A stretch of 64,000 nt of DNA from the NCBI RefSeq assembly GCF_015500075.1, contig NZ_CP045496.1, positions 4,660,001-4,724,000 on the forward strand, in the 5' to 3' direction. Position numbers and translations under genes: made by a program. This document shows positions 26,095-34,141 of this stretch, piece by piece (positions within the stretch are counted from its first letter, which is position 1; the number at the start of each line of letters is the position of its first letter). The stretch is from Mesorhizobium sp. INR15. Its GTDB lineage: Bacteria > Pseudomonadota > Alphaproteobacteria > Rhizobiales > Rhizobiaceae. Below the pieces are notes generated by a model that saw only the letters and a list, made by a program, of their open reading frames with translations, was not told the DNA's origin and did no database searches.

Positions 26095-26925
26095 TCAGAT
26101 GGTTTCAACCTTCTTCGGCTTGGTCGACCCGATCATCTTCCAGTTCTTGTAGAACATCGAGTTGATGCGTTCGACGCTCACCGAAACAATGGCGAGCATC
26201 CCGGCGATGAGGCTGGGAACCGGGGACGGACGGATGATATCCATGAACACGCAGTAGCGACGCCCGTCATATTCGTTGACGGAGCGATGCAGCAGAGTGT
26301 CGTCGAAGATGAACAGCGGATTGTCGTACCAGTAGTTCTTGACGGTGCCGCATTCGACGAAAATCTCTGATTTCACCGGCACGAGATTGTAGAGAATCCG
26401 CAGGCTCAGCCGAAGCGGCCCGAAGTGCCATGAGGTCGATTCGCGCTTGCTGAACACGGAAACGGCGATCGTCTTGATGTATTTGAAATCCTTGTTGAAC
26501 TCGGCGACGTTGTCGATCCGGTGCTTGCCGTACCATTGGTAGACATACATGCCGCGCCGGCCGGTGCCGAAATTGGCATCGATATCAGCGATGATCTCGT
26601 CCTTGCGTGCCTTGAAGACATCAAGGACTTCATTGACCTCGCGCTGATAGTCGGCCGGAAACTGTTCCAGCTTCCAGACACCCGGGTTTCGGTAGCACAA
26701 GAGATCGACAAGCAAATTGAATGGCGACAGCAGCCAGGTGAAAATGCCGTTGCCGAGGAAATAGCCGCTGAAAAGCGACAGATCCTTGCGGTCGTTGCGC
26801 AGCACATCGATGAGGCCGAGCACGATGAAAACCGAGGTGATGATCGGGATGAAATAGAAGCCAATAGCTAGCAATGGAATGGCGATGGCAAACTTGCGAA
26901 GGGATTTGCGAAGGGTTTTTGTCAT
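26095..26925 (-). CDS. Aspartyl/asparaginyl beta-hydroxylase-family protein (LpxO-like)
   Basis: From MTKTLRKSLRKFAIAIPLL the protein is 276 residues, with one or two N-terminal membrane segments followed by a soluble 2-oxoglutarate/Fe(II) oxygenase domain. Candidate iron-binding motifs are the His of ESTSWHFGPLRL and the FDDTLLHRSVNEYDGRRYCVFMDI block, whose spacing matches LpxO. LpxO hydroxylates the secondary acyl chain of lipid A. The upstream ATG at 27030 is rejected because it adds a charged leader before the membrane helix. The substrate here, lipid A or another lipid, is inferred only. Confidence 0.72.
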   Translation of the reverse strand: MTKTLRKSLRKFAIAIPLLAIGFYFIPIITSVFIVLGLIDVLRNDRKDLSLFSGYFLGNGIFTWLLSPFNLLVDLLCYRNPGVWKLEQFPADYQREVNEVLDVFKARKDEIIADIDANFGTGRRGMYVYQWYGKHRIDNVAEFNKDFKYIKTIAVSVFSKRESTSWHFGPLRLSLRILYNLVPVKSEIFVECGTVKNYWYDNPLFIFDDTLLHRSVNEYDGRRYCVFMDIIRPSPVPSLIAGMLAIVSVSVERINSMFYKNWKMIGSTKPKKVETI

Positions 26926-27087
26926 TTTTCCACGCGCTGAGCGCGATCCTGTTGCGATTGAGATGCGCCAAAATCTTGGCAACGACCACCGCCCGGCCGT
27001 GCGCCTTGATAAGGTTTTTTGGGTCGCCACACAACGGCCACTGCATCGTGACCTTGCGGCTGCCTGGTGGAGCCCGCCGGCATCAGG

Positions 27088-27768
27088 TCAATGCACCGCC
27101 GGCAAGCCAAGCTCGTCCCATTTATCCCTAGCCACGGGGTCGCCGACCAGGAATTCAAAGCCGATGACGCTTTCGCCGTCCTGCGCGAGCTGGCATTTGA
27201 ACCTCAGACCGTACCAGTTTTTACGGCTGCGGAAAGCCGCACCGTTGGCGGCGATCGTCGTACCGGCGATCTTTTCTTCGGCCGTAGCATAGGGCACCAC
27301 CCGTTCGGGCTGATAGTCCGCCCGCCACCGCCGGATCTGGTCCATGGCTTCGAGATTGCACAGTTGCACCATGCGCTCGTCGGCGGCGAAGGTTTTGAGA
27401 TCCGCGCGCGCCTGCCTGCTACGCGGATCGGCCAGGGTTTTTGCCGACAGCATTTGCGTCGGGCGAATCATGGCGGGCGCCTTGGGCAGTTGCGGTTCTG
27501 GAGCGCTTGGAGGCGGCGTTGGTGCAGCTTGAATCTCGGGTTGCGGAGTGGGAGGTGCCGCCAGGACCGGTGGCGGCCTGGTTGCCGCCTCGAACTGCTG
27601 CGGCGTCAGGATGTCGACCGACACCCGCTCCTCCTCCATGCGTTTCGGGCGCTTGGGTAGCGGCATCAGGGCCAGTGTCGCCGCCAGCAGCGTGTGGAGC
27701 AAGACGGTGGCGGAAATGCCCCAAGGCGAAACTTCATCTCGAAGCGTGACGACGACAGGGCCGCGCAA
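27088..27768 (-). CDS. DUF930 domain-containing membrane-anchored protein
   Basis: The 226-residue protein has an N-terminal membrane anchor (GISATVLLHTLLAATLALMPLP), a Pro/Ala-rich linker at about 60-105 like TonB, and a C-terminal DUF930 domain. That domain carries DERMVQLCNLEAMDQIRRW, YATAEEKIAG and WYGLRFKCQ, with two cysteines. It begins two bases after rarA ends, so it is probably co-transcribed with rarA and the protease gene. The function is unknown; the layout suggests a periplasmic domain. Confidence 0.82.
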   Translation of the reverse strand: MRGPVVVTLRDEVSPWGISATVLLHTLLAATLALMPLPKRPKRMEEERVSVDILTPQQFEAATRPPPVLAAPPTPQPEIQAAPTPPPSAPEPQLPKAPAMIRPTQMLSAKTLADPRSRQARADLKTFAADERMVQLCNLEAMDQIRRWRADYQPERVVPYATAEEKIAGTTIAANGAAFRSRKNWYGLRFKCQLAQDGESVIGFEFLVGDPVARDKWDELGLPAVH

Positions 27769-27770
27769 GC

Positions 27771-29081
27771 CTACTTTTCCCGTTCGCTTCGCAACTTCGC
27801 CCAGTAATCCAGCCGCTTGCGGATGTCGCGCTCGAAACCGCGTTCGGGCGGATCATAAAAAGTCTGGCGGCCCATCTTTTCTGGAAAATAGTCCTGGCCC
27901 GAAAAGGCATCCGGCTCGTCGTGGTCGTAGCGGTAGCCGGCGCCGTAGTCTTCCTCTTTCATCAGCTTGGTCGGCGCATTGAGGATATGCTTGGGCGGCA
28001 GCAGCGAACCGAACTCCTTGGCCGCGCGCGTGGCCGCCTTGAAGGCGTTGTAGACAGCATTGGATTTGGGCGCGGTGGCGAGATAGACGGTGGCTTCGGC
28101 AAAAGCGAGTTCGCCCTCCGGCGAACCGAGATAGTCGTAGGCATCCTTGGCGGCATTGGCGACCACAAGCGCCTGCGGATCGGCGAGCCCGATATCCTCC
28201 ATCGCCATGCGTACCAGCCGGCGGCCGAGATAGAGCGGATCCTCACCGGCATCGAACATACGCGCGAGATAGTAGAGCGCGGCATCGGGATCCGAACCAC
28301 GCACGGACTTGTGCAGCGCCGAGATCAGATTGTAGTGGCCGTCCTGGCCCTTGTCGTAGATTGGTGCGCGGCGCTGGACGATGCGCTGCAGTCCATCGGT
28401 GTCGAAGACCTCGCCTGGCTTCGCGGCCCGCCAGACTTCCTCGGCGAGCGTCAGCGATGCGCGGCCATCGCCGTCACTCATCCTGATGAGCATCGCCCGC
28501 GCCTCGTCATCGAGCGGCAGCGCCCTGCCCTCGTTCTCCTCGGCGCGCGCCATGAGCTTGGCTATGCTCTCTTGCCCCAGCGAATGGAAGACCAGTACGC
28601 GGGCGCGGGACAGCAACGCGGCGTTCAGTTCGAAGGACGGGTTTTCGGTGGTGGCGCCAACCAGCACAACGGTACCGTCCTCCATGACAGGCAGGAATCC
28701 GTCTTGCTGGGCGCGGTTGAAACGATGGATCTCGTCGACGAAAAGCAGGGTCTGGCGCCCGTTCGACCGGCGAAGCTTGGCCGCTTCAAACACCTTCTTC
28801 AAATCGGCGACGCCGGAAAACACAGCCGATATCTGCTCGAAAGCCAGGCTGGTTTCGCCGGCGAGCAGCCGCGCGACCGTGGTCTTGCCAGTGCCGGGCG
28901 GGCCCCAGAAGATCATCGAACCGAGCGAGCCGGAGCCAATGAGGCGCGTCAGCGCGCCGTCGGGGCCAGTCAGGTGTTCCTGACCGACGACCTCACCCAG
29001 GTTCCTCGGCCGAAGCCTGTCGGCCAGCGGCCTGCCAGGCGGCACTTTTTCCGGCTCATCAACGCTGAACAGATCGGCCAT
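27771..29081 (-). CDS. rarA: Replication-associated recombination protein A (RarA/MgsA)
   Basis: The 436-residue AAA+ ATPase acts at stalled replication forks. Motifs are the N-terminal PLADRLRPRNLGEVVGQEHL, Walker A WGPPGTGKTTVARLLA near residue 60, Walker B LLFVDEIHRFNRAQQD, sensor 1 GATTENPSFELN, and the C-terminal tetramerisation region beginning DPDAALYYLARM. The length is normal. It lies 42 bases downstream of the degP-like gene and almost abuts the DUF930 gene. Confidence 0.96.
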   Translation of the reverse strand: MADLFSVDEPEKVPPGRPLADRLRPRNLGEVVGQEHLTGPDGALTRLIGSGSLGSMIFWGPPGTGKTTVARLLAGETSLAFEQISAVFSGVADLKKVFEAAKLRRSNGRQTLLFVDEIHRFNRAQQDGFLPVMEDGTVVLVGATTENPSFELNAALLSRARVLVFHSLGQESIAKLMARAEENEGRALPLDDEARAMLIRMSDGDGRASLTLAEEVWRAAKPGEVFDTDGLQRIVQRRAPIYDKGQDGHYNLISALHKSVRGSDPDAALYYLARMFDAGEDPLYLGRRLVRMAMEDIGLADPQALVVANAAKDAYDYLGSPEGELAFAEATVYLATAPKSNAVYNAFKAATRAAKEFGSLLPPKHILNAPTKLMKEEDYGAGYRYDHDEPDAFSGQDYFPEKMGRQTFYDPPERGFERDIRKRLDYWAKLRSEREK

Positions 29082-29123
29082 GCACTTCTTTTGGTTGGAG
29101 CCGATCGCTTCAGGGGATCGAAC

Positions 29124-30614
29124 TCAGTAACGCAACACCTGCCGCAGTATCTGCCCACCACGCTCGACGGTAAAGCGCCACCAGCGTGTGTCCTGCTTGG
29201 CCGCTTGTTCCAAGGTGGCGGCGGTATCGATGGCGGTGCCATTCACTTCGCGCACGATGTCACCCGGCTGGAAGCCGAAATCAGCGGCTGGCGAATCGCG
29301 ATTGATGTCGACCACGGTGACGCCCTTGATGTCGGTGCGCAGGCCAAGCCGCTGCGCCAGCCGCGGCGACAGCTCCGCGACTTTAGCGCCGGAAAACGGG
29401 CTGCGGCCGTGCAGGGTGACTTCGGATGGCTTGGCGCCTTCCGGCGCGCGCTCCAGTGCGATCTCCATCGCCGCCTGCTGGCCTTTGCTCAGCACGGCGA
29501 AGTTGGCCTTGGTGCCGATCGACAGGGTCGCCATGCGGAAGTCGAGCGCTTCAATGCTCTCGACCAGCTTGCCGTTGAGCTGCAGCACGACATCACCGGG
29601 CTTGAGGCCGGCCTTGGCGGCCGGACCCGACTCGTCAACCGATGAAACCAGTGCGCCGGTTGGCTTTTCCATACCGAGCGATTCAGCGATCTGTGGCGTC
29701 ACCGCCTCGAACTCAGCACCGATATAGGGCCGTTCGAAGAAGGAAAGCCCAGCCTTGGCGGCATCAGCGAAGGCGCGCACCATGTTGGCCGGAATGGCAA
29801 AGCCAATGCCGATCGAGCCGCCGCTGCGGCTGTAGATGGCGGTGTTGATGCCGATCAGCTGGCCGCCCATATTGATCAGCGCACCACCGGAATTACCGGG
29901 ATTGATGGCGGCATCGGTCTGGATGAAGAAGCTGGAATCGGAGACGCCGATATGGCTGCGCGCCAGGGCAGAGACAATGCCGCTGGTGGTGGTCTGGCCG
30001 ACGCCGAAGGGATTACCGATGGCCAGCACAAGGTCGCCGACCTCAAGCGCATCGGAATCGCCGATGGCGATCACCGGAAACGGCTTGTCGGATTCGATCT
30101 TGAGCACGGCAAGGTCGAGCGTCTCGTCCTTGAGCAGGACCTTGCTGGCGAATTCTCGGCCGTCGGCGGTCGCAACCTTGACCTGGTCCGCATCCTTGAT
30201 GACGTGGTAATTGGTGACCACGACGCCGGTCGGATCGACCAGCACGCCGGAGCCGAGCGATGACTGCGCGCGCGGCTGCGAGCGGCCGAAAAACTCCTCA
30301 AAGAACGGATCGCCATCGAAGGGCGACGTTACCTTGGCGGTCTGCGAAGCGTAGACATTGACCACCGCCGGCGCTGTCTGCTTGACCAGCGGCGCGAAGG
30401 ACAGTTGCACTTCCTCGCGACCGAACGGCACGCGCTTGTCGGCGCCAGAAGTGCCGTTCTCGCCTTCGACGCCGTGCAGCAGATCGGTCAGCACGTCGGA
30501 CAGGCCCGGATCGGTCTTGGCCGCGTCTTCCGCGAACGCCTGCCTGACCACAGGTGCGACTGCGAACGCCATCGCGGCGAAGAGCAGAACAAGGGACAGT
30601 CTTTTGGCGCGCAT
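29124..30614 (-). CDS. DegP/HtrA-family periplasmic serine protease
   Basis: From MRAKRLSLVLLF (30614), preceded by GGAGG, the protein is 496 residues with a signal peptide ending near AFAEDA. The trypsin-like domain carries the full triad: His in VTNYHVIKDADQ, Asp in DETLDLAVLKI and Ser in NPGNSGGALINMGG. Two PDZ domains follow (about residues 270-360 and 400-490), each with the GLKPGDVVLQLNG or GFQPGDIVREVNG carboxylate-binding loop region. It degrades or refolds misfolded envelope proteins. DegQ versus DegP cannot be settled. Confidence 0.92.
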   Translation of the reverse strand: MRAKRLSLVLLFAAMAFAVAPVVRQAFAEDAAKTDPGLSDVLTDLLHGVEGENGTSGADKRVPFGREEVQLSFAPLVKQTAPAVVNVYASQTAKVTSPFDGDPFFEEFFGRSQPRAQSSLGSGVLVDPTGVVVTNYHVIKDADQVKVATADGREFASKVLLKDETLDLAVLKIESDKPFPVIAIGDSDALEVGDLVLAIGNPFGVGQTTTSGIVSALARSHIGVSDSSFFIQTDAAINPGNSGGALINMGGQLIGINTAIYSRSGGSIGIGFAIPANMVRAFADAAKAGLSFFERPYIGAEFEAVTPQIAESLGMEKPTGALVSSVDESGPAAKAGLKPGDVVLQLNGKLVESIEALDFRMATLSIGTKANFAVLSKGQQAAMEIALERAPEGAKPSEVTLHGRSPFSGAKVAELSPRLAQRLGLRTDIKGVTVVDINRDSPAADFGFQPGDIVREVNGTAIDTAATLEQAAKQDTRWWRFTVERGGQILRQVLRY

Positions 30615-30744
30615 TGCGAATCCTCCGAGGCCAGTTCGGGCGCCATTGTCCCGACGATTGTGCAAAATGAAAGGCTAAGCCGCTGAAATCCGAATATTTT
30701 GGCTCAAATCGATCCAACCGCCATTTGCTGCTTCCAGAAAACGA

Positions 30745-30766
30745 AAAGGGGCCCGTAGGCCCCTTT
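30745..30766 (-). terminator. Terminator of the rpsM-rplQ operon
   Basis: AAAGGGGCC-CGTA-GGCCCCTTT forms a perfect nine-base stem. On the minus strand it continues into TTTTCGTTTTC, 26 bases after the rplQ stop. Confidence 0.88.
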
Positions 30767-30792
30767 GAATTCACTCCGCAAAGATCGTGCGA

Positions 30793-31221
30793 TCAGGCAG
30801 CAGCTTCCGAATCGGCGCTTTCTGCCTCGAGGCGGGCGCGATCGCCGGCGCCCTTGGCCGAGGTATCACGATCGACGAACTCGATCACGGCCATGGCCGC
30901 GTTGTCGCCGTGGCGGAAGCCCGCCTTCATGATGCGCAGATAGCCGCCGTTACGGGTGGCGTAGCGCGGTGCGATGGTGTCGAACAGGCGCTTGACGACG
31001 CCTTCGTTGCCGATCTGCGCGATCACCTGACGGCGAGCGTGCAGGTCGCCGCGCTTGCCGAGTGTCACCAGCTTCTCGACGATCGGACGTAGGTCCTTCG
31101 CCTTCGGCAAAGTGGTGACGATCTGCTCGTGCTCGAGCAGCGACACGGCCAGGTTGGCGAACATCGACTTGCGGTGGCTGATGCTGCGGGCGAAGCGGCG
31201 GCCTTTGAAACCGTGGCGCAT
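30793..31221 (-). CDS. rplQ: 50S ribosomal protein L17
   Basis: The 142-residue product starts MRHGFKGRRFARSISHRKSM and contains the NGGYLRIMKAGFRHGDNAAM signature of L17. A C-terminal extension (about residues 120-142) rich in Ala and Glu goes beyond the compact enterobacterial protein, as is common in rhizobia. It is the last gene of the alpha-type operon, 104 bases after rpoA, and is followed by a terminator. Confidence 0.98.
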   Translation of the reverse strand: MRHGFKGRRFARSISHRKSMFANLAVSLLEHEQIVTTLPKAKDLRPIVEKLVTLGKRGDLHARRQVIAQIGNEGVVKRLFDTIAPRYATRNGGYLRIMKAGFRHGDNAAMAVIEFVDRDTSAKGAGDRARLEAESADSEAAA

Positions 31222-31325
31222 AGCTCTTTTCCTTCTTCAGTTGTTCAAGAGGCCACGGCCTCTGATGGTTTTCCGCATGACCGTCGGATCAAGCGGCTTA
31301 CGCCGCCGATCCTTGGAATTCATGC

Positions 31326-32336
31326 TCAGTATTGATCTTCGTAACGCTTGGCGAGGTCTTCGATGTTTTCCGGCGGCCAGTCCGGCACTTCCATGCCGAG
31401 ATGGAGGCCCATCGCCGCCAGGACTTCCTTGATCTCGTTCAGAGACTTGCGGCCGAAGTTCGGGGTGCGCAGCATCTCTGCTTCGGTCTTCTGGATCAGG
31501 TCGCCGATATAGACGATGTTGTCGTTCTTCAGGCAGTTGGCCGAACGCACCGAAAGCTCGAGCTCGTCGACCTTCTTGAGCAGCGCCGGGTTGAAGGCGA
31601 GCTCGGTGACGGCTTCGGCGGCGACTTCCTTCTGCGGCTCGTCGAAGTTGACGAACAGGCCGAGCTGGTCCTGCAGGATGCGGGCAGCGAAAGCTACCGC
31701 GTCTTCACCGGTGATCGAACCGTCGGTCTCGATGGTCATGGTCAGCTTGTCGTAGTCGAGAACCTGGCCCTCACGGGTGTTCTCGACCTTGTAGGAGACC
31801 TTCTTGACCGGCGAGTAGAGGCTGTCGACCGGTATAAGGCCGATCGGCGCGTCTTCGGCGCGGTTGCGGTCGGCCGGCACGTAACCCTTGCCGGTGTCGA
31901 CGGTGAATTCCATGCGGATTTCAGCGCCTTCGTCCAGCGTGCAGATGACGTGGTCGGGGTTGAGGATCTCGACATCGCCAACCGTCTGGATGTCACCAGC
32001 GAGAACCGCACCCGGTCCCTGCTTGCGAACGACCATGCGCTTGGGGCCGTCGCCTTCCATGCGGATGGCGATTTCCTTGATGTTGAGCACGATGTCGGTC
32101 ACGTCCTCGCGCACACCGGCGATGGACGAGAATTCATGTAGAACGCCGTCGATCTGCACGGCGGTAACAGCCGCGCCACGCAGCGAAGACAGAAGCACGC
32201 GACGCAGCGCGTTGCCGAGAGTGAGGCCGAAGCCCCGCTCGAGCGGCTCGGCGACCAGCGTGGTCAGCGTCTTCTTCTTCGACGAGAACTCGATCTTGTT
32301 CGGCTTGATCAGTTCCTGCCAATTTTTCTGGATCAT
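31326..32336 (-). CDS. rpoA: DNA-directed RNA polymerase subunit alpha
   Basis: From MIQKNWQELIKPNKIEF the subunit is 336 residues. The N-terminal domain (1-235) dimerises and nucleates core assembly (ERGFGLTLGNALRRVLLSSL). The C-terminal domain begins near 255 with LLKKVDELELSVRSANCL and contains the helix-hairpin-helix NFGRKSLNEIKEVL that binds UP elements and activators. GGAAAG precedes the start. It follows rpsK and precedes rplQ in conserved order. Confidence 0.98.
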   Translation of the reverse strand: MIQKNWQELIKPNKIEFSSKKKTLTTLVAEPLERGFGLTLGNALRRVLLSSLRGAAVTAVQIDGVLHEFSSIAGVREDVTDIVLNIKEIAIRMEGDGPKRMVVRKQGPGAVLAGDIQTVGDVEILNPDHVICTLDEGAEIRMEFTVDTGKGYVPADRNRAEDAPIGLIPVDSLYSPVKKVSYKVENTREGQVLDYDKLTMTIETDGSITGEDAVAFAARILQDQLGLFVNFDEPQKEVAAEAVTELAFNPALLKKVDELELSVRSANCLKNDNIVYIGDLIQKTEAEMLRTPNFGRKSLNEIKEVLAAMGLHLGMEVPDWPPENIEDLAKRYEDQY

Positions 32337-32438
32337 GATGCTTTCCTTCCGTTGACCCGCCACCATCCAATCGTGGCGGGCGACCTGGAATACCGCAGAG
32401 GAACGCCTTTAGGCGTTCTCGCGGCGTTCGGTAATTTC

Positions 32439-32828
32439 TTAGACGCGGCGCTTCTTGCGCGGGCGGCAGCCATTGTGAGGGATCGGCGTCACATCACGGA
32501 TCGAGGTGATGGTGAAGCCGGCCGCCTGCAGGGCGCGCAGAGCTGATTCACGACCGGAGCCGGGTCCGCAGACCTCGACTTCGAGCATGCGCATGCCGTG
32601 TTCCTGGGCCTTCTTGGCAACGTCCTCGGCAGCCATCTGGGCAGCGAACGGGGTCGACTTGCGCGAACCCTTGAAGCCCTGGGCACCGGCCGACGACCAG
32701 GCAATCGAATTGCCCTGCGCGTCGGTGATGGTGATCATCGTGTTGTTGAAGGTCGAATTGACGTGGGCAACGCCCGACGAGATATTCTTGCGTTCGCGAC
32801 GGCGAACACGAGCGGCTTCCTTGGCCAT
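32439..32828 (-). CDS. rpsK: 30S ribosomal protein S11
   Basis: The 129-residue S11 shows GVAHVNSTFNNTMITITD near the N-terminus, EVCGPGSGRESALRALQA, and the basic C-terminal PIPHNGCRPRKKRRV end. It binds the 16S platform with S7 and contacts the mRNA exit region. It lies between rpsM and rpoA. Confidence 0.98.
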   Translation of the reverse strand: MAKEAARVRRRERKNISSGVAHVNSTFNNTMITITDAQGNSIAWSSAGAQGFKGSRKSTPFAAQMAAEDVAKKAQEHGMRMLEVEVCGPGSGRESALRALQAAGFTITSIRDVTPIPHNGCRPRKKRRV

Positions 32829-32955
32829 GATAGTCCTTTCAGTTGATCTCTACACCGCCGTAATGCCAGCGGCTCCACCATCCCGTTTTTCAGTTGCCGG
32901 GAAAACGCAACCGGCAGCCGAGGCTGCCGGGCGAGACGGACAAGCCGCCTGAAAC

Positions 32956-33324
32956 TTACTTCTTCTTGCCAGCGATCGACTTGGCCGGGCCCTTGCGGGT
33001 GCGCGCATTGGTGTGCGTGCGCTGGCCGCGAACCGGCAGCGAACGACGGTGACGGAGGCCGCGGTAGCAGCCGAGGTCCATCAGGCGCTTGATGTTCATC
33101 GACACTTCGCGGCGCAGGTCGCCCTCGACCTGGTAGTCGCGGTCGATGGTTTCACGGATCTGCAGCACTTCCGCGTCAGTCAACTGGTTGACGCGGCGCT
33201 CTGCCGGGATGCCGACCTTGTCGACGATCTCCTGGGCAAACTTCTTGCCAATGCCGTGAATGTACTGAAGCGCAATGACGACGCGCTTGTTGGTCGGAAT
33301 GTTAACGCCGGCTATACGAGCCAT
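32956..33324 (-). CDS. rpsM: 30S ribosomal protein S13
   Basis: The real start is MARIAGVNIPTNKRV at 33324, after GGAGAAGAGAA; a longer open frame upstream is not coding in type. The 122-residue head protein has the helix-two-turn-helix IHGIGKKFAQEIVDKVGI and the basic tail GQRTHTNARTRKGPAKSIAG that touches P-site tRNA. It is the first gene of the alpha operon, separated from adk by 217 bases containing its own predicted promoter. Confidence 0.98.
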   Translation of the reverse strand: MARIAGVNIPTNKRVVIALQYIHGIGKKFAQEIVDKVGIPAERRVNQLTDAEVLQIRETIDRDYQVEGDLRREVSMNIKRLMDLGCYRGLRHRRSLPVRGQRTHTNARTRKGPAKSIAGKKK

Positions 33325-33494
33325 ATTCTTCTCTTCTCCATGTGGGGCCTGGCGAACCATTAAAAAGGCTGACCAAGCACTATCTAAGTTGCCCCGCGTC
33401 CGGTGGAGGCCGGCCCATGCGGGAGTTTCCAGTTCAAAGCGACCGCCTTGCCCTTGCGGACAAGCAAGCCTCATGCCTGATAGGAAGACGGGCC

Positions 33495-33523
33495 GCCATA
33501 CCCCAGCGAACCGCTCCCGTCAA
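33495..33523 (-). promoter_or_regulatory. Predicted sigma-70 promoter of rpsM-rpsK-rpoA-rplQ
   Basis: On the minus strand TTGACG, a 17-base spacer and TATGGC lie just past the adk stop. This would give a leader of about 160 bases before rpsM, so the alpha-subunit operon can be transcribed separately from the spc genes. Confidence 0.55.
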
Positions 33524-33541
33524 GCGCAATCGTTAATATCT

Positions 33542-34141
33542 CTACTTTGCCCCTTTGGCCGCAGCCGCGAGCACCGCTTCGATCTCTTTGGTGACCGCGT
33601 CGATATCGGCCATCCCGTCAACGCCCTTGAGCTTGCCCTTGGCATAGTAGTAGCCGATCAGCGGGGCTGTCTTCTTGTAGTACTCGCGCAGACGCTCCTC
33701 GAACACGGCAGGATTGTCGTCCTTGCGCACCGGCTGGCCGGCGGCCTTGGCATCATCGGCGCGCTTGACGATTCGTCCAACCAGCGCCCTGTCGTCGACC
33801 ACCAGTTCAATGACCGAATCGAGGCTCAAACCGCGCTCGGAAAGCATCGCATCGACCGAGTCGGCCTGGACGAGCGTCCGCGGGTATCCATCGAGGATAA
33901 AGCCCTTGGCGCAATCCGCCTGATCGATACGCTCGGCAACGATGGCATTCACGATCGCATCGGACACCAGTTCCCCGGCGTCCATCACTGCCTTGGCGCG
34001 TTTGCCGACTTCGGTGCCAGCCTGAACCGCGGCGCGCAGCATGTCCCCCGTGGAAAGCTGGGGTATGCCGTATTTCTCTACCAGTCTTTGTGCTTGCGTC
34101 CCCTTGCCCGCCCCTGGCGGCCCAAGCAATATCAACCTCAT
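33542..34141 (-). CDS. adk: Adenylate kinase, short form
   Basis: The 199-residue enzyme interconverts ATP + AMP and 2 ADP. It has the P-loop GPPGAGKGTQAQRL at the N-terminus, the AMP-site STGDMLRAA and FILDGYPRT. The LID (around RADDAKAAGQPVRKDD) is the short form without the zinc-finger-like insertion. Its ATG overlaps the secY stop by four bases, so the two are translationally coupled. The secY-adk-rpsM order is usual in alphaproteobacteria. Confidence 0.97.
   Translation of the reverse strand: MRLILLGPPGAGKGTQAQRLVEKYGIPQLSTGDMLRAAVQAGTEVGKRAKAVMDAGELVSDAIVNAIVAERIDQADCAKGFILDGYPRTLVQADSVDAMLSERGLSLDSVIELVVDDRALVGRIVKRADDAKAAGQPVRKDDNPAVFEERLREYYKKTAPLIGYYYAKGKLKGVDGMADIDAVTKEIEAVLAAAAKGAK

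Noticed and set aside
33542..34141. Adenylate kinase apparently truncated
   Set aside because: At 199 residues it matches the short-LID class; all catalytic segments are present.
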